Assembly: GCF_014235185.1 (NCBI RefSeq)
Contig: NZ_CP060131.1
Location: forward strand, 6,207,501 to 6,271,500
DNA from: Pseudonocardia petroleophila
GTDB taxonomy: Bacteria > Actinomycetota > Actinomycetes > Mycobacteriales > Pseudonocardiaceae
Reading direction: 5' to 3'
Length of the DNA stretch: 64,000 nt
Part shown: piece by piece, positions 43,379 through 51,530 of the stretch
Layout: each line of letters begins with the position of its first letter
Numbering within the stretch: position 1 is the first letter of the stretch
Made by a program: the position numbers and the translations under genes
The notes under the pieces: generated by a model
The model's input: the letters and a program-made list of their open reading frames with translations, nothing else
What the model was told of the DNA's origin: nothing
Database searches by the model: none

Positions 43379-44128
43379 GTGGCTGTGGATGACCTCGGGA
43401 ACGACGTGGACGTACCGGACACCGTGGGACGGGTGGTGTCGATCGTCCCCTCGCTGACGGAGGCCGTGGCCGCGACCGCACCCGGCCTGCTCGTCGGCGT
43501 CACCGACTGGTGCACCCACCCCGGGGACCTCGACGCCGCCCGGATCCGGGGCACGAAGAACCCGGACGTCGACGCGATCGTCGCGCTGCGGCCCGACCTC
43601 GTCGTGGCCAACCAGGAGGAGAACCGCGTCCCCGACCTCGACGCGCTGCGCGCCGCGGGCGTGCCGGTGTACGTGACCGACATCCGCACCCTGGACGACG
43701 CCTTCGGCTCGCTCGCCCGCATGCTCGCCGCCTGCCGGCTGGACCGCCCCGCCTGGCTCGACGAGGCGGAGGGGGCGTGGGCGGCGGTGCCCGTCCCGGC
43801 GCGGCGGCGGCGCGCCGTGATCCCGATCTGGCGCAAGCCGTGGATGGCGGTCGGGTCCGACACGTTCACCGGAGCGCTGCTCGCCCGGCTCGGCGTCGAC
43901 AACGTGCTGGCTGAGGACCCGGAGCGGTACCCGAGGTTCGACCCGGCCGCGCTCCCCCCGCACGACCTCGCGGTGCTCCCCGACGAGCCCTACCTGTTCA
44001 CCGCCGACGACGGGCCGGAGGCGTTCCCGGACGTCCCGTCCGCGCTGGTCAGTGGCCGGCTGCTGACCTGGTACGGCCCGAGCCTGACCGAGGCCGCCCG
44101 GGTGCTGCCGGCGGCGTTGGCCGGGTAG
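43379..44128 (+). CDS. Helical-backbone metal receptor (BtuF/TroA-like) protein
   Basis: A 249-residue protein of the periplasmic-binding-protein fold used for iron complexes or cobalamin (VVSIVPSLTEAVAA, GVTDWCTHP, LRPDLVVANQEEN). It lacks a signal peptide or lipobox and so appears cytoplasmic, which is a known subgroup. TAGGCT (43366-43371) is 7 nt before the GTG, suggesting a leaderless mRNA. No transporter genes adjoin it. Confidence 0.8.
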   Translation: MAVDDLGNDVDVPDTVGRVVSIVPSLTEAVAATAPGLLVGVTDWCTHPGDLDAARIRGTKNPDVDAIVALRPDLVVANQEENRVPDLDALRAAGVPVYVTDIRTLDDAFGSLARMLAACRLDRPAWLDEAEGAWAAVPVPARRRRAVIPIWRKPWMAVGSDTFTGALLARLGVDNVLAEDPERYPRFDPAALPPHDLAVLPDEPYLFTADDGPEAFPDVPSALVSGRLLTWYGPSLTEAARVLPAALAG

Positions 44129-44149
44129 CCGCCGCTCTACCCTGGCCCC

Positions 44150-44743
44150 GTGCTCGTCGTCCTCGACCTCCTCGGCGTCGCCGTGTTCGCCGCATCGGGT
44201 GCCCTGGCGGCGGTGCACGCGCGGCTGGACGTGTTCGGGGTCGTCGTCCTCGCCGCCGTCACGGCCCTCGGCGGAGGGATCGTCCGTGACGTCCTGCTCG
44301 GCATCACCCCGCCCTCGACGCTGCGCCAGTGGCCCTACCTCGTCGTGCCGGCCGTCGTCGCGCTGCTGGTGTCGCGCTGGCACCCGGCGGTGGCGCGGCT
44401 ACGCCGCGGGGTGCAGCTCGCCGACGCACTCGGGCTCGCCCTGTTCGTCACCACCGGCACCGCGGTGGCGCTGGGCACCGGCGCCCCGGCGATCACCTCC
44501 GCGCTGGTCGGGGTGATCACCGGGATCGGCGGGGGCGTGCTGCGCGACGTGCTGCTCAACGAGGTCCCGACGGTCCTGTGCCGCGAGATCTACGCCCTCG
44601 CGGCCGCGGCCGGCGCGGTGGTCGTCGTCGCCGGTGACGCCGTCGGGCTCCCCCAGCTCCCGGTCACGCTCGCCGCGGCGGGGCTGGTGGCGGGGCTGCG
44701 GGTGCTCGCCCTGTGGCGGCGCTGGAACGTGCCGGCCCCCTAG
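44150..44743 (+). CDS. TRIC-type cation channel family (UPF0126) membrane protein
   Basis: A 197-residue protein of seven hydrophobic segments built as two related halves, each carrying the glycine-rich G-G-G-hydrophobic-R-D-V-L-L motif: ALGGGIVRDVLLGITPP (about 40-56) and GIGGGVLRDVLLNEVP (about 126-141). This is the UPF0126/bacterial trimeric intracellular cation channel pattern. TACCCT (44138-44143) 6 nt before the GTG suggests leaderless expression. Confidence 0.88.
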   Translation: MLVVLDLLGVAVFAASGALAAVHARLDVFGVVVLAAVTALGGGIVRDVLLGITPPSTLRQWPYLVVPAVVALLVSRWHPAVARLRRGVQLADALGLALFVTTGTAVALGTGAPAITSALVGVITGIGGGVLRDVLLNEVPTVLCREIYALAAAAGAVVVVAGDAVGLPQLPVTLAAAGLVAGLRVLALWRRWNVPAP

Positions 44744-44816
44744 CCCCCGCCCCCCGCGACGGCACCGGCACCGGCCGTCCGGCCGCGACACCGGGCGTCA
44801 CCTAGTGTGGCGTCAG

Positions 44817-46262
44817 GTGGGGGAACACAGCGCACGAACGGGTGGCCGGGCACGACACGCAGGGGTGGCCGTCCTGGCCGTGCTGCTCGCGGGGTGCACG
44901 GCGAGCCCACCGCCGCCGCCCCTGACGCCGCAGGTCAGCGACCCCGCCTTCGCCGTGACGGTGCTCGACGGCGACCCCGCCGCCCTCGCCGCGGACACCA
45001 GCACGACCCTGTTCGCGTCGTCACCGCTCGCCGTCCTCGCCGCCGCCGACGACCCGGACGCGCAGGCGCGGGCGGGTGAACGGGCCACCCGCCTGGGCGT
45101 GCCGCTGCTGCTCACGCCGGACCCGTCGGCCGAGCTCGACCGGCTCGGCGCCTCGACCGTCCTGCCGGTCGGGGCGGGGGCCCAGGAGTGGGCCGCCGCG
45201 TCGGGGCGCACCGTCACCGCGGACGACCCCGAGGTCACCGCGCCGGCGGACCGCGACGTCCTGGTCCTCACCGACGACCCCGCCTCCCCCGCCGCGGCGA
45301 CCGCACGGGCGTCGGGTGCGCGCGTGGAGACCGTCACCGACCCCGACCCCCGCGTCGCGCCGCCGCCCGGCCTGGACCCGCGCCCGGCGCACGTCGTCGC
45401 GCTGGGGGGCGGGTTCGGGCCCGCGGAGCGGCTCTCGGCCCGGCTCGACGTCGCCGCCACCGGGACGACCCTGCCGGGCGGCGGGCAGGTGCTTTTCCCG
45501 GGCCGCCGGATGGTCGCGCTCTACGGCCACCCCGGCGTCCCCGCGCTCGGGGTGCTCGGCGAGCAGGGGATCCCCGAGTCGATCGCGCGGGCGCAGGCGC
45601 TCGCGGCGGAGTACGACCCGGTCTCCGACGAGCCGGTCGTGCCCGCGTTCGAGCTGATCAGCACCGTCGCCGACGCCGGACCTGGGCCCGACGGCGACTT
45701 CAGCTCCGAGGCCGACGTCGAGTTCCTGCGGCCGTGGGTCGACGCGGCGCGCGAGGCGGGCGTGTACGTCGTGCTCGACCTCCAGCCCGGCCGCGCCGAC
45801 TTCCTCACCCAGGCGCAGCGCTACGCCGACCTGCTCGCGCAGCCGCACGTCGGGCTGGCGCTGGACCCGGAGTGGCGCCTGGGCCCCGACCAGCGCCCGT
45901 CGCAGCAGATCGGGACCGTCGACGTCGGGGAGATCAACGCCGTGGCCACCTGGCTCGCCGACCTGACCCGCGACGGCGCCCTGCCGCAGAAGCTGCTGCT
46001 GGTGCACCAGTTCCGGCTCTCGATGATCCAGGGCCGGGAGCGGCTCGACACCTCGCGCGACGAGCTCGCGGTGCTCCTGCACGCCGACGGCTTCGGCGTG
46101 CCCGAGGAGAAGCTCGGCACCTGGGCCGCCCTGCACGACGGCGAGCCGGCCGGCGTCGTCTGGGGCTGGAAGAACTTCTACGACGAGGACGCGCCGATGT
46201 TCACTCCGGAGCAGACGCTGCGGGTCGGGCCGGTTCCGCCGGTGTTCGTGTCGTTCCAGTAG
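44817..46262 (+). CDS. Secreted lipoprotein with a TIM-barrel-like C-terminal half
   Basis: A 481-residue lipoprotein: LLAG-Cys27 is a clear lipobox. Residues about 30-215 form a repetitive alpha/beta region (several DVLVLTDDP- and HVVALGGGFG-like strands), possibly a cell-wall-binding-type receptor. Residues about 235-481 read like a barrel (EAGVYVVLDLQPGRADFL, HVGLALDPEWRL, QKLLLVHQFRLSMI, GVVWGWKNFYDEDAP), with acidic residues at strand ends as in glycoside hydrolases. I do not recognise a named family. GTG start with TAGTGT 8 nt upstream. Its last 62 bp overlap the convergent MFS gene. Confidence 0.75.
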   Translation: MGEHSARTGGRARHAGVAVLAVLLAGCTASPPPPPLTPQVSDPAFAVTVLDGDPAALAADTSTTLFASSPLAVLAAADDPDAQARAGERATRLGVPLLLTPDPSAELDRLGASTVLPVGAGAQEWAAASGRTVTADDPEVTAPADRDVLVLTDDPASPAAATARASGARVETVTDPDPRVAPPPGLDPRPAHVVALGGGFGPAERLSARLDVAATGTTLPGGGQVLFPGRRMVALYGHPGVPALGVLGEQGIPESIARAQALAAEYDPVSDEPVVPAFELISTVADAGPGPDGDFSSEADVEFLRPWVDAAREAGVYVVLDLQPGRADFLTQAQRYADLLAQPHVGLALDPEWRLGPDQRPSQQIGTVDVGEINAVATWLADLTRDGALPQKLLLVHQFRLSMIQGRERLDTSRDELAVLLHADGFGVPEEKLGTWAALHDGEPAGVVWGWKNFYDEDAPMFTPEQTLRVGPVPPVFVSFQ

Positions 46263-47409
46263 GCCGCGCCGCCCCGGTGGCGAGCAGCCCGACCAGCAGC
46301 GCGCCGAGGACGACGAACAGGGCCCGCAGGATCCCGGCGTCCTGCGCGAGCAGCCCGATCAGCGGCGGCCCCGCGAGGAACGCCGTGTACCCCACCGAGC
46401 TGACGACGGACACGCGCGCCGCGGCCCTCGCCGGGTCGTCGGCGGCCGCGCTCATCCCGACCGGGAAGCCCAGCGACGCCCCGAGGCCCCAGAGCAGCGC
46501 CCCGGCCAGCGCCACCGGCACGGACCCGCCGACGAGCACCAGCAGCAGCCCGACCAGCGCGAGCCCGGCCGCCGCCCGCAGCACCGCGACCCGCCCGAAG
46601 CGCTCCAGGGCCGATCCGCCGAACGTGCGCCCGACCGTCATCGCCGTGACGAACATGCCGAACGCGATCGCGCCGACGGTCTCGCTGGACCCGTAGCCCT
46701 CGACGAGCGCGTAGGCGATCCAGTCGTTGGCCGACCCCTCGGTGAACGCGAAACCGAGGACCAGCACGCCGATGAGCAGCGTCCGCGGCTCGCGCCAGGC
46801 CGCGAGGACCCCGGTGCCGCCCTCGGCCCGCGTCGGGGCCGGGACGGACGGCAGGAACCCGCGCACGGCCACCGTCATGACGATCGGGATGAGCACGACG
46901 ACGCCGAGGACCTGCGCGGCCAGCGGCACGCCGGTGGCGGCGGTGGCCGCACCGATCCCGGCACCGGTGACGGTGCCGACGCTGAACGCGGCGTGCAACC
47001 GCGGCATGAGCGTGCGGCCGCGGCGCTGCTCGACCTCCGCGCCCGCGACGTTCATCGCGACGTCCCACACGCCCGTGCCGAGACCGGTGACGACGAGGCC
47101 GACCGCGGCGGGGAGCACCGCACCGGTGAGCAGCCCGGTTGCCAGCAGCGCGAGGCCGACGGTCTCGGTGAGCGCCGCGACCAGCACCGACCGGGCCGGA
47201 CCCAGCCGCGCGACCAGCGGCCCGGCCAGCGGCAGCCCGGCCACCGATCCGACCGAGAGGCACAGCAGCATCAGCGCGAGCTGCGCCGTCGTGAGGCCCA
47301 GCCCGTCCGCGATCGCCGGGGTGCGGCTGATGAACGAGGCGAACGCCAGCCCGTTCACCGCGAACGCCACCACCACCGCGTTGCGCGCCCGGCGCAGTTC
47401 GGTCGTCAC
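46201..47409 (-). CDS. MFS transporter
   Basis: A 402-residue major facilitator permease with 12 predicted helices; recognisable segments are SFISRTPAIADGLGLTTAQLALMLLCLSVGSVAG near the N-terminus and GRTFGGSALERFGR in the middle. It resembles YbjJ-type transporters. I use the GTG at 47409 (GGGAG upstream), not the earlier in-frame start at 47457, which would place a 14-bp palindrome inside the coding sequence. Substrate unknown. Confidence 0.83.
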   Translation of the reverse strand: MTTELRRARNAVVVAFAVNGLAFASFISRTPAIADGLGLTTAQLALMLLCLSVGSVAGLPLAGPLVARLGPARSVLVAALTETVGLALLATGLLTGAVLPAAVGLVVTGLGTGVWDVAMNVAGAEVEQRRGRTLMPRLHAAFSVGTVTGAGIGAATAATGVPLAAQVLGVVVLIPIVMTVAVRGFLPSVPAPTRAEGGTGVLAAWREPRTLLIGVLVLGFAFTEGSANDWIAYALVEGYGSSETVGAIAFGMFVTAMTVGRTFGGSALERFGRVAVLRAAAGLALVGLLLVLVGGSVPVALAGALLWGLGASLGFPVGMSAAADDPARAAARVSVVSSVGYTAFLAGPPLIGLLAQDAGILRALFVVLGALLVGLLATGAARPTGTTRTPAEPARPAASAPE

Positions 47410-47421
47410 CACGAGCTCCCG

Positions 47422-47435
47422 TCGAATCGATTCGA
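47422..47435. promoter_or_regulatory. Palindromic operator candidate upstream of the MFS gene
   Basis: TCGAATCGATTCGA, a perfect 14-bp palindrome 13 bp before the MFS start and 37 bp before the divergent membrane gene. It could be bound by the LacI-type regulator encoded at 47885. Confidence 0.45.
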
Positions 47436-47471
47436 TGCGCGATCGAGGGTACGCCACGGATAGGGTCGGGC

Positions 47472-47888
47472 GTGAGCTGGTTGCTGCTGCACCTCGTCGC
47501 CACCGCCGTGCTCGCGGGCGTCGGCTGGGTGGTGCAGGTGGTCGTCTACCCGGCGTTCGCGCTCGTCGGCGCGGCGGAGTGGCCCGCGTACCACCGGCAG
47601 CACCTGCGGCGGATCGGGTGGGTCGTCGGGCCGCCGTGGGTGGTGCAGGGGGTGTCGGTCGGCGCGCTGCTGCTCGCGTCGCCGTGGGAGCACGCCGCGC
47701 TCGGCGCGCTGGCGGCGGCCGGGGTCGGCCTCACGGTCCTCGGCGCCGTCCCCGCCCACGACCGGCTCGACGCCGACCGCGACCTGCGCCGGCTCCTGCG
47801 CGCCAACCTGCTGCGCACGCTGGCCTGGACCGTCGCGACCGTGGTGGCGGCGGCGCAGCTGGCGGCCCGGCTACCGTTCCCCCCGTGA
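47472..47888 (+). CDS. Four-helix membrane protein of unknown function
   Basis: A 138-residue integral membrane protein (WLLLHLVATAVLAGVGWVVQVVVYPAFALV, WVVQGVSVGALLLA, LAAAGVGLTVLGAV, LAWTVATVVAAAQLA). Conserved-looking HDRLDADRDLRRLLRANLLRTLAW loop near residue 100. TAGGGT (47461-47466) 5 nt before the GTG. Coupled to the LacI gene by a GTGA overlap. Confidence 0.75.
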   Translation: MSWLLLHLVATAVLAGVGWVVQVVVYPAFALVGAAEWPAYHRQHLRRIGWVVGPPWVVQGVSVGALLLASPWEHAALGALAAAGVGLTVLGAVPAHDRLDADRDLRRLLRANLLRTLAWTVATVVAAAQLAARLPFPP

Positions 47889-48937
47889 GCGCCCGCCCGA
47901 CCCTGGCCACCGTGGCCGCGCGCGCCGGGGTCTCGCCGTCGACGGCGTCGCTCGCGTTCTCCGGCAGCCCGCGCGTCGCCGCGCCCACCCGCGAGCGCGT
48001 GCTGACGGCCGCGGCCGAGCTCGGCTACGCGGGCCCGGACCCCATCGCGGCGTCCCTGCGCCGCGGCCGCAGCGGCGTCGTCGGGGCGTTCGTCGGCGAG
48101 CGGCTGCTCTACGCGTTCCGCGACCCGGTGGCCGTCCAGCTGCTCGACGGGATCACCGAGGTCCTCGGCGCCCACGACGTCGGGCTGCTGCTGCTCGCCG
48201 GCGACACCGGCCGCCCGTCGACGGCCCAGATCGCCCGGATCCCGCTCGACGCCGCGATCTTCGCGACCTGCGGCCTCGAGGACGACCCGGCCCTCGACCT
48301 GCTGCGCACCCGCGGTGTCCCGATCGTCGTCGTCGAGGGGCCGGACGTCGACGGGGTGGTGCTCGTCGACATCGACGACCGCTCCGGCACCGCCGGCCTC
48401 GCCCGGCACCTGCACGGTCTCGGGCACCGCCGCGTCGAGGTCGTCGCGATGCCGCTGCGGCTCGACGGACGCCGCGGCCCCGTCGACGGCGCCCGGCGGG
48501 CCCGCGCCCACTACCGCGACGTGCGGCACCGCCTGGAGGGCGTCGAGGACGTGTTCGGGGCGGTGCCGGTGTGGGAGACGGCCAGCAACGCCGTCGACGA
48601 GGGGGTGCACGCCGGGCGGGTCCTGCTCGACGTCCCCGCCGCCCGCCGCCCGACCGCGGTGATCGCGCAGAGCGACGTCCTCGCCGCCGGGGTGCTGCAG
48701 GCGGCCGCGGAGCTGGGACTGGACGTGCCGGGCGAGGTCAGCGTGGCCGGGTTCGACGGCGCCGACCTGCCCTGGCTCGGCCCCACCCGCCTCACGACGG
48801 TCGTCCAGCCGACCGACGAGAAGGGCCGGCGGGCGGCGCAGGCGGCGATGGACCTGGTCGACGGACTGCACCCGGAGGACAGCCTCCTCCCGGTGGCCCT
48901 CCGCATCGGCACGACGACCGGCCCCCCACCCCCCTGA
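47885..48937 (+). CDS. LacI family transcriptional regulator
   Basis: A 350-residue regulator with an N-terminal LacI helix-turn-helix and hinge (TLATVAARAGVSPSTASLAFSGSPRVAAPTRERVLTAAAELGYAGPDPIAASLRRG) and a C-terminal sugar-binding-protein-like effector domain (QSDVLAAGVLQAAAELGLDVPGEVSVAGFDG). The HTH has SPSTASLAFSG where VSxATVSRVLN is usual. Coupled to the membrane protein gene upstream. Targets may include the divergent MFS gene. Confidence 0.88.
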   Translation: MSARPTLATVAARAGVSPSTASLAFSGSPRVAAPTRERVLTAAAELGYAGPDPIAASLRRGRSGVVGAFVGERLLYAFRDPVAVQLLDGITEVLGAHDVGLLLLAGDTGRPSTAQIARIPLDAAIFATCGLEDDPALDLLRTRGVPIVVVEGPDVDGVVLVDIDDRSGTAGLARHLHGLGHRRVEVVAMPLRLDGRRGPVDGARRARAHYRDVRHRLEGVEDVFGAVPVWETASNAVDEGVHAGRVLLDVPAARRPTAVIAQSDVLAAGVLQAAAELGLDVPGEVSVAGFDGADLPWLGPTRLTTVVQPTDEKGRRAAQAAMDLVDGLHPEDSLLPVALRIGTTTGPPPP

Positions 48938-48965
48938 CCACGCCCCCCCGCCCCCGCCCCGTCAC

Positions 48966-49282
48966 CCCACCCCCGCGAGTTTGCCGCCCCCACCCGGCGA
49001 GTTCGCGGTTCGCGCCCGGTGAGTTTGCCGAGGATGCCCGGCGAGTTCGCCGTTGGTGTCCGCCGGATGTGCCGACGGGTGCCTTGCCGGGTCTCGGCAG
49101 CGCCTCCGGTAGGCCGCCGGGTGCCGGGTCCTGCCGAGTCACCGGGTGGCAGCCGCAATTCGCCAGGCCGGGACGGCCGACTCGCCGAGCACGAGCGGCA
49201 GACTCGCCGAGCGACAGCCGCAAACTCGCCGGGCGACAGCCGCAAACTCGCCGGGTGGGGGCGGCAAACTCGCCGGGTGGGG
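48966..49282. repeat. Array of 22-bp repeats in two opposed orientations
   Basis: The 345 bp between the convergent LacI and MpaB-like genes hold no gene. They hold tandem 22-bp units. Right block, six units: 49151-49172, 49173-49194, 49195-49216, 49217-49238, 49239-49260, 49261-49282, core GCSGCAAACTCGCCGGG. Left block, at least four units in reverse orientation: 48966-48987, 48988-49009, 49010-49031, 49032-49053, core CCCGGCGAGTTTGCCG. About 97 bp of degenerate sequence separates them. The right block ends at the base before the stop codon at 49283. Transcripts could fold into very long hairpins. Confidence 0.85.
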
Positions 49283-50191
49283 TCAGGGGGTGGGAGCTTC
49301 GGCTGCTCCCGCCGTCTGCGTCGCGTGCGGGACCGGGCAGCCGCGGGGGAAGGTGCCCAGGGCCGACACGTCGTAGCCGTCGGGGTAGCTGCGGACGTTG
49401 GGCAGCTGGCGGGCGAACTTCGGCTCCACCCGCGGCCGCATCCGCCGCACGACCGCGCTCCGGGCCCGCACCGCCGCCCGGGCCGCCCGCTGCTCCCACT
49501 CCGGGATGCGCGGGTAGCGGAAGGCGGCGCGCAGGGCGTCGTCCATCAGCCCGTAGGAGAACCGGGTGACCAGCCGGGCCGGGGCGAGGTGGTTGGGCGG
49601 GAAGGTCGTGAACAGCTGCAGCGTGGCGTCGGCGACGGCGCGGGCGCCCGGGTCATAGCCGAAGTGCGCGCGCTCGTAGTCGTCCATGTAGGCCGCGAAC
49701 TCCCGGTGCGTCTCCGGGATGTCCTTCATCCCCATGAGCGTGCCGAGCTCGCGGTAGTTGTGCGCGGCCGCGATCCGCTCGTGCTCCGACAGCCGGCGCC
49801 ACCCCATGTCGTCGATCCACCGGATCGGCACGACGACGAACGTGGCGAGGACGTAGAGGAAGTCGGCGTTGGAGATGTCGTACGCGCCGTGCATCTGGTT
49901 CATCCGCCGGATCGCCGCGCGGCCCTGCGGGCTGTGGTGCCCGTGCTCGAGGACCGCGTCGAGGATCAGGGCGGTGTCGTCGTAGCGCTTCTGCACGCGC
50001 TCGGTGAACTCCCCGGTCTCCGCGAGGAGCCGCCCGATGCTCGGCACGGCGTACGTGCGGAACAGCGCGAACGACAGCGCCTGGTTGTAGTCCCAGGGGA
50101 ACTCGCGGGTGGCGCTGATCCCGTAGATCTCCACCGCGTCGGCGACGGGGTCGAGCTCCTCGATGCGACGCAGCCAGTGGTGACGGTCCAT
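49283..50191 (-). CDS. Oxygenase MpaB/DUF2236 family protein
   Basis: A 302-residue helical protein of the DUF2236 (latex-clearing-protein/MpaB-like) haem oxygenase family. Supporting segments are ADFLYVLATFVVVPIRWIDDMGWRRLSEHER, HNYRELGTLMGMKDIPETHREFAAYMDDYE and FPPNHLAPARLVTRFSYGLMDD. The substrate is unknown. It is divergent from the UBP zinc finger gene with an 18-bp palindrome between. Confidence 0.82.
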   Translation of the reverse strand: MDRHHWLRRIEELDPVADAVEIYGISATREFPWDYNQALSFALFRTYAVPSIGRLLAETGEFTERVQKRYDDTALILDAVLEHGHHSPQGRAAIRRMNQMHGAYDISNADFLYVLATFVVVPIRWIDDMGWRRLSEHERIAAAHNYRELGTLMGMKDIPETHREFAAYMDDYERAHFGYDPGARAVADATLQLFTTFPPNHLAPARLVTRFSYGLMDDALRAAFRYPRIPEWEQRAARAAVRARSAVVRRMRPRVEPKFARQLPNVRSYPDGYDVSALGTFPRGCPVPHATQTAGAAEAPTP

Positions 50192-50219
50192 GTGCGCAGG
50201 TTAGGACGATCTCCGTGGA

Positions 50220-50237
50220 ACGGTCAACGTTGACCGT
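50220..50237. promoter_or_regulatory. Perfect 18-bp palindromic operator candidate
   Basis: ACGGTCAACGTTGACCGT lies 28 bp upstream of the MpaB-like start and 22 bp upstream of the UBP gene start. A perfect palindrome of this length in a 68-bp divergent intergenic region is typical of a TetR-type operator. No TetR gene adjoins it. Confidence 0.6.
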
Positions 50238-50259
50238 CCGAGAGGTCCATGATGGCCCC

Positions 50260-50595
50260 GTGACCATCGACCCGAGCGTCCCGCCCAGCGGCCCCGGCTG
50301 CCTCGACTGCGACGCCGCGGGCGGCTGGTGGGTGCACCTGCGCCGCTGTGCGCAGTGCGGCCACGTCGGCTGCTGCGACTCCTCCCCCGCCCAGCACGCC
50401 ACGGCGCACTGGACCGCCACCGGCCATCCGGTGGTCCGCAGCTACGAGCCGGGAGAGGACTGGTTCTGGGACTACGCGACGGGCACCGCGGCCGACGGCC
50501 CGGAGCTCGCGCCCCCGCTGCACCACCCGACCGACCAGCCCGCACCGGGCCCGGCCGGACGGGTGCCCGCCGACTGGCGCTCGCACGTCCACTGA
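50260..50595 (+). CDS. UBP-type zinc finger protein
   Basis: A 111-residue protein with a UBP/BUZ-like zinc finger: CLDCDAAGGWWVHLRRCAQCGHVGCCD (residues 14-40) followed by His residues in QHATAHWTATGHPVVRSYEPGEDWFWDY, the C-terminal ubiquitin-type-tail-binding pattern of eukaryotic UBP domains. Stand-alone versions are common in actinobacteria with unknown role. CATGAT 6 nt before the GTG suggests a leaderless mRNA. Its last 124 bp overlap the LysR gene on the other strand. Confidence 0.85.
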   Translation: MTIDPSVPPSGPGCLDCDAAGGWWVHLRRCAQCGHVGCCDSSPAQHATAHWTATGHPVVRSYEPGEDWFWDYATGTAADGPELAPPLHHPTDQPAPGPAGRVPADWRSHVH

Positions 50596-51461
50596 TCCAG
50601 GCAGGCCAGGAACGTCGCCGCCCGCGGGCCCGGGTCGGAGCGCCAGGCCGCGTGCAGCGCCACCACCGGCTCCGGCTCGACCAGCGGCACCGCGCACAGG
50701 CCGCGGGCGACGACCTCGACCGCCCGCTCCCGTGACGCGAACCCGACCAGCGGGCGACCGGCCAGCACGATCCCGGTCGCGGCGGTGTCGTCGACCTCCA
50801 CCGCCACCGGCAACCGGACGCCCGCCCGCGCCGCCGCCCCCGTGACGGCGTCGTGCAGCGCCGGGCTCACCGCGCGCGCGAACAGCGCGCAGTCGTGCCC
50901 GGCGAGCTCGGCCACGGCCACCGCGGGCCGCCCGGCGAGCGCGTGCCCCGGCGCGACGACCGCCACCACCGGCACGTCGTCGAGCACCCGGGAGCGCAGG
51001 GCCGCGTCGGCGGGCGGGCCGAACGCGAGCGCCACGTCGATCTCGCCCGCGGCGACGGCCGCGAGCTGCGCGGCGCTGCGCCGCTCCGACAGCCGCGCCG
51101 TGAGCCGGGGGTGCTCGACGGCCAGCCGCGCCAGCACCCCGGGCAGGATCCGCACCCCGGCCGGGTGGTTGAACCCGACCGCGACGTCCCCCGCCCGCCC
51201 GGACGCCACCTCCCGGGCCGCCCGCACCGCGGCCTCGGCCCGCTCCAGCACGCGCTGGGCCTCGTCGCGGAACGCCGCGCCCGCGTCGGTCAGCCGCACG
51301 CGGTGCGGACCCCGGTCGACCAGCCGCACCCCCACCCGGCGCTCGAGGCGCTGCAGGTGCTGGGTCAGCGACGGCTGCGCGAGGTGCAGCCGCGCCGCGG
51401 CCCGCCCGAAGTGCAGCTCGTCGGCGAGGACGAGGAACGACTCGAGATGGCGGAGCTCCAC
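50472..51461 (-). CDS. LysR family transcriptional regulator
   Basis: A 329-residue LysR protein: N-terminal winged helix (MELRHLESFLVLADELHFGRAAARLHLAQPSLTQHLQRLERRVG) and periplasmic-binding-like effector domain. LysR proteins usually end near residue 295-300; here the frame continues about 35 residues antisense to the UBP gene (Gly/Ser/Pro-rich, GAGWSVGWCSGGASSGPSAA). No divergent target operon in the usual position: the neighbour upstream on the other side is the MBL gene on the same strand. Confidence 0.85.
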   Translation of the reverse strand: MELRHLESFLVLADELHFGRAAARLHLAQPSLTQHLQRLERRVGVRLVDRGPHRVRLTDAGAAFRDEAQRVLERAEAAVRAAREVASGRAGDVAVGFNHPAGVRILPGVLARLAVEHPRLTARLSERRSAAQLAAVAAGEIDVALAFGPPADAALRSRVLDDVPVVAVVAPGHALAGRPAVAVAELAGHDCALFARAVSPALHDAVTGAAARAGVRLPVAVEVDDTAATGIVLAGRPLVGFASRERAVEVVARGLCAVPLVEPEPVVALHAAWRSDPGPRAATFLACLDQWTCERQSAGTRPAGPGAGWSVGWCSGGASSGPSAAVPVA

Positions 51462-51530
51462 CCGCCGGACGCTACGTCGGCGATCCGACCTCCCGGTGGC
51501 GCGGACGTGAACGGGGCCCGGTCCCGTCCG

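Noticed and set aside
48966..49282. Possible CRISPR array
   Set aside because: The 22-bp units are contiguous with no unique spacers, they invert in the middle, and no cas genes are in the window.
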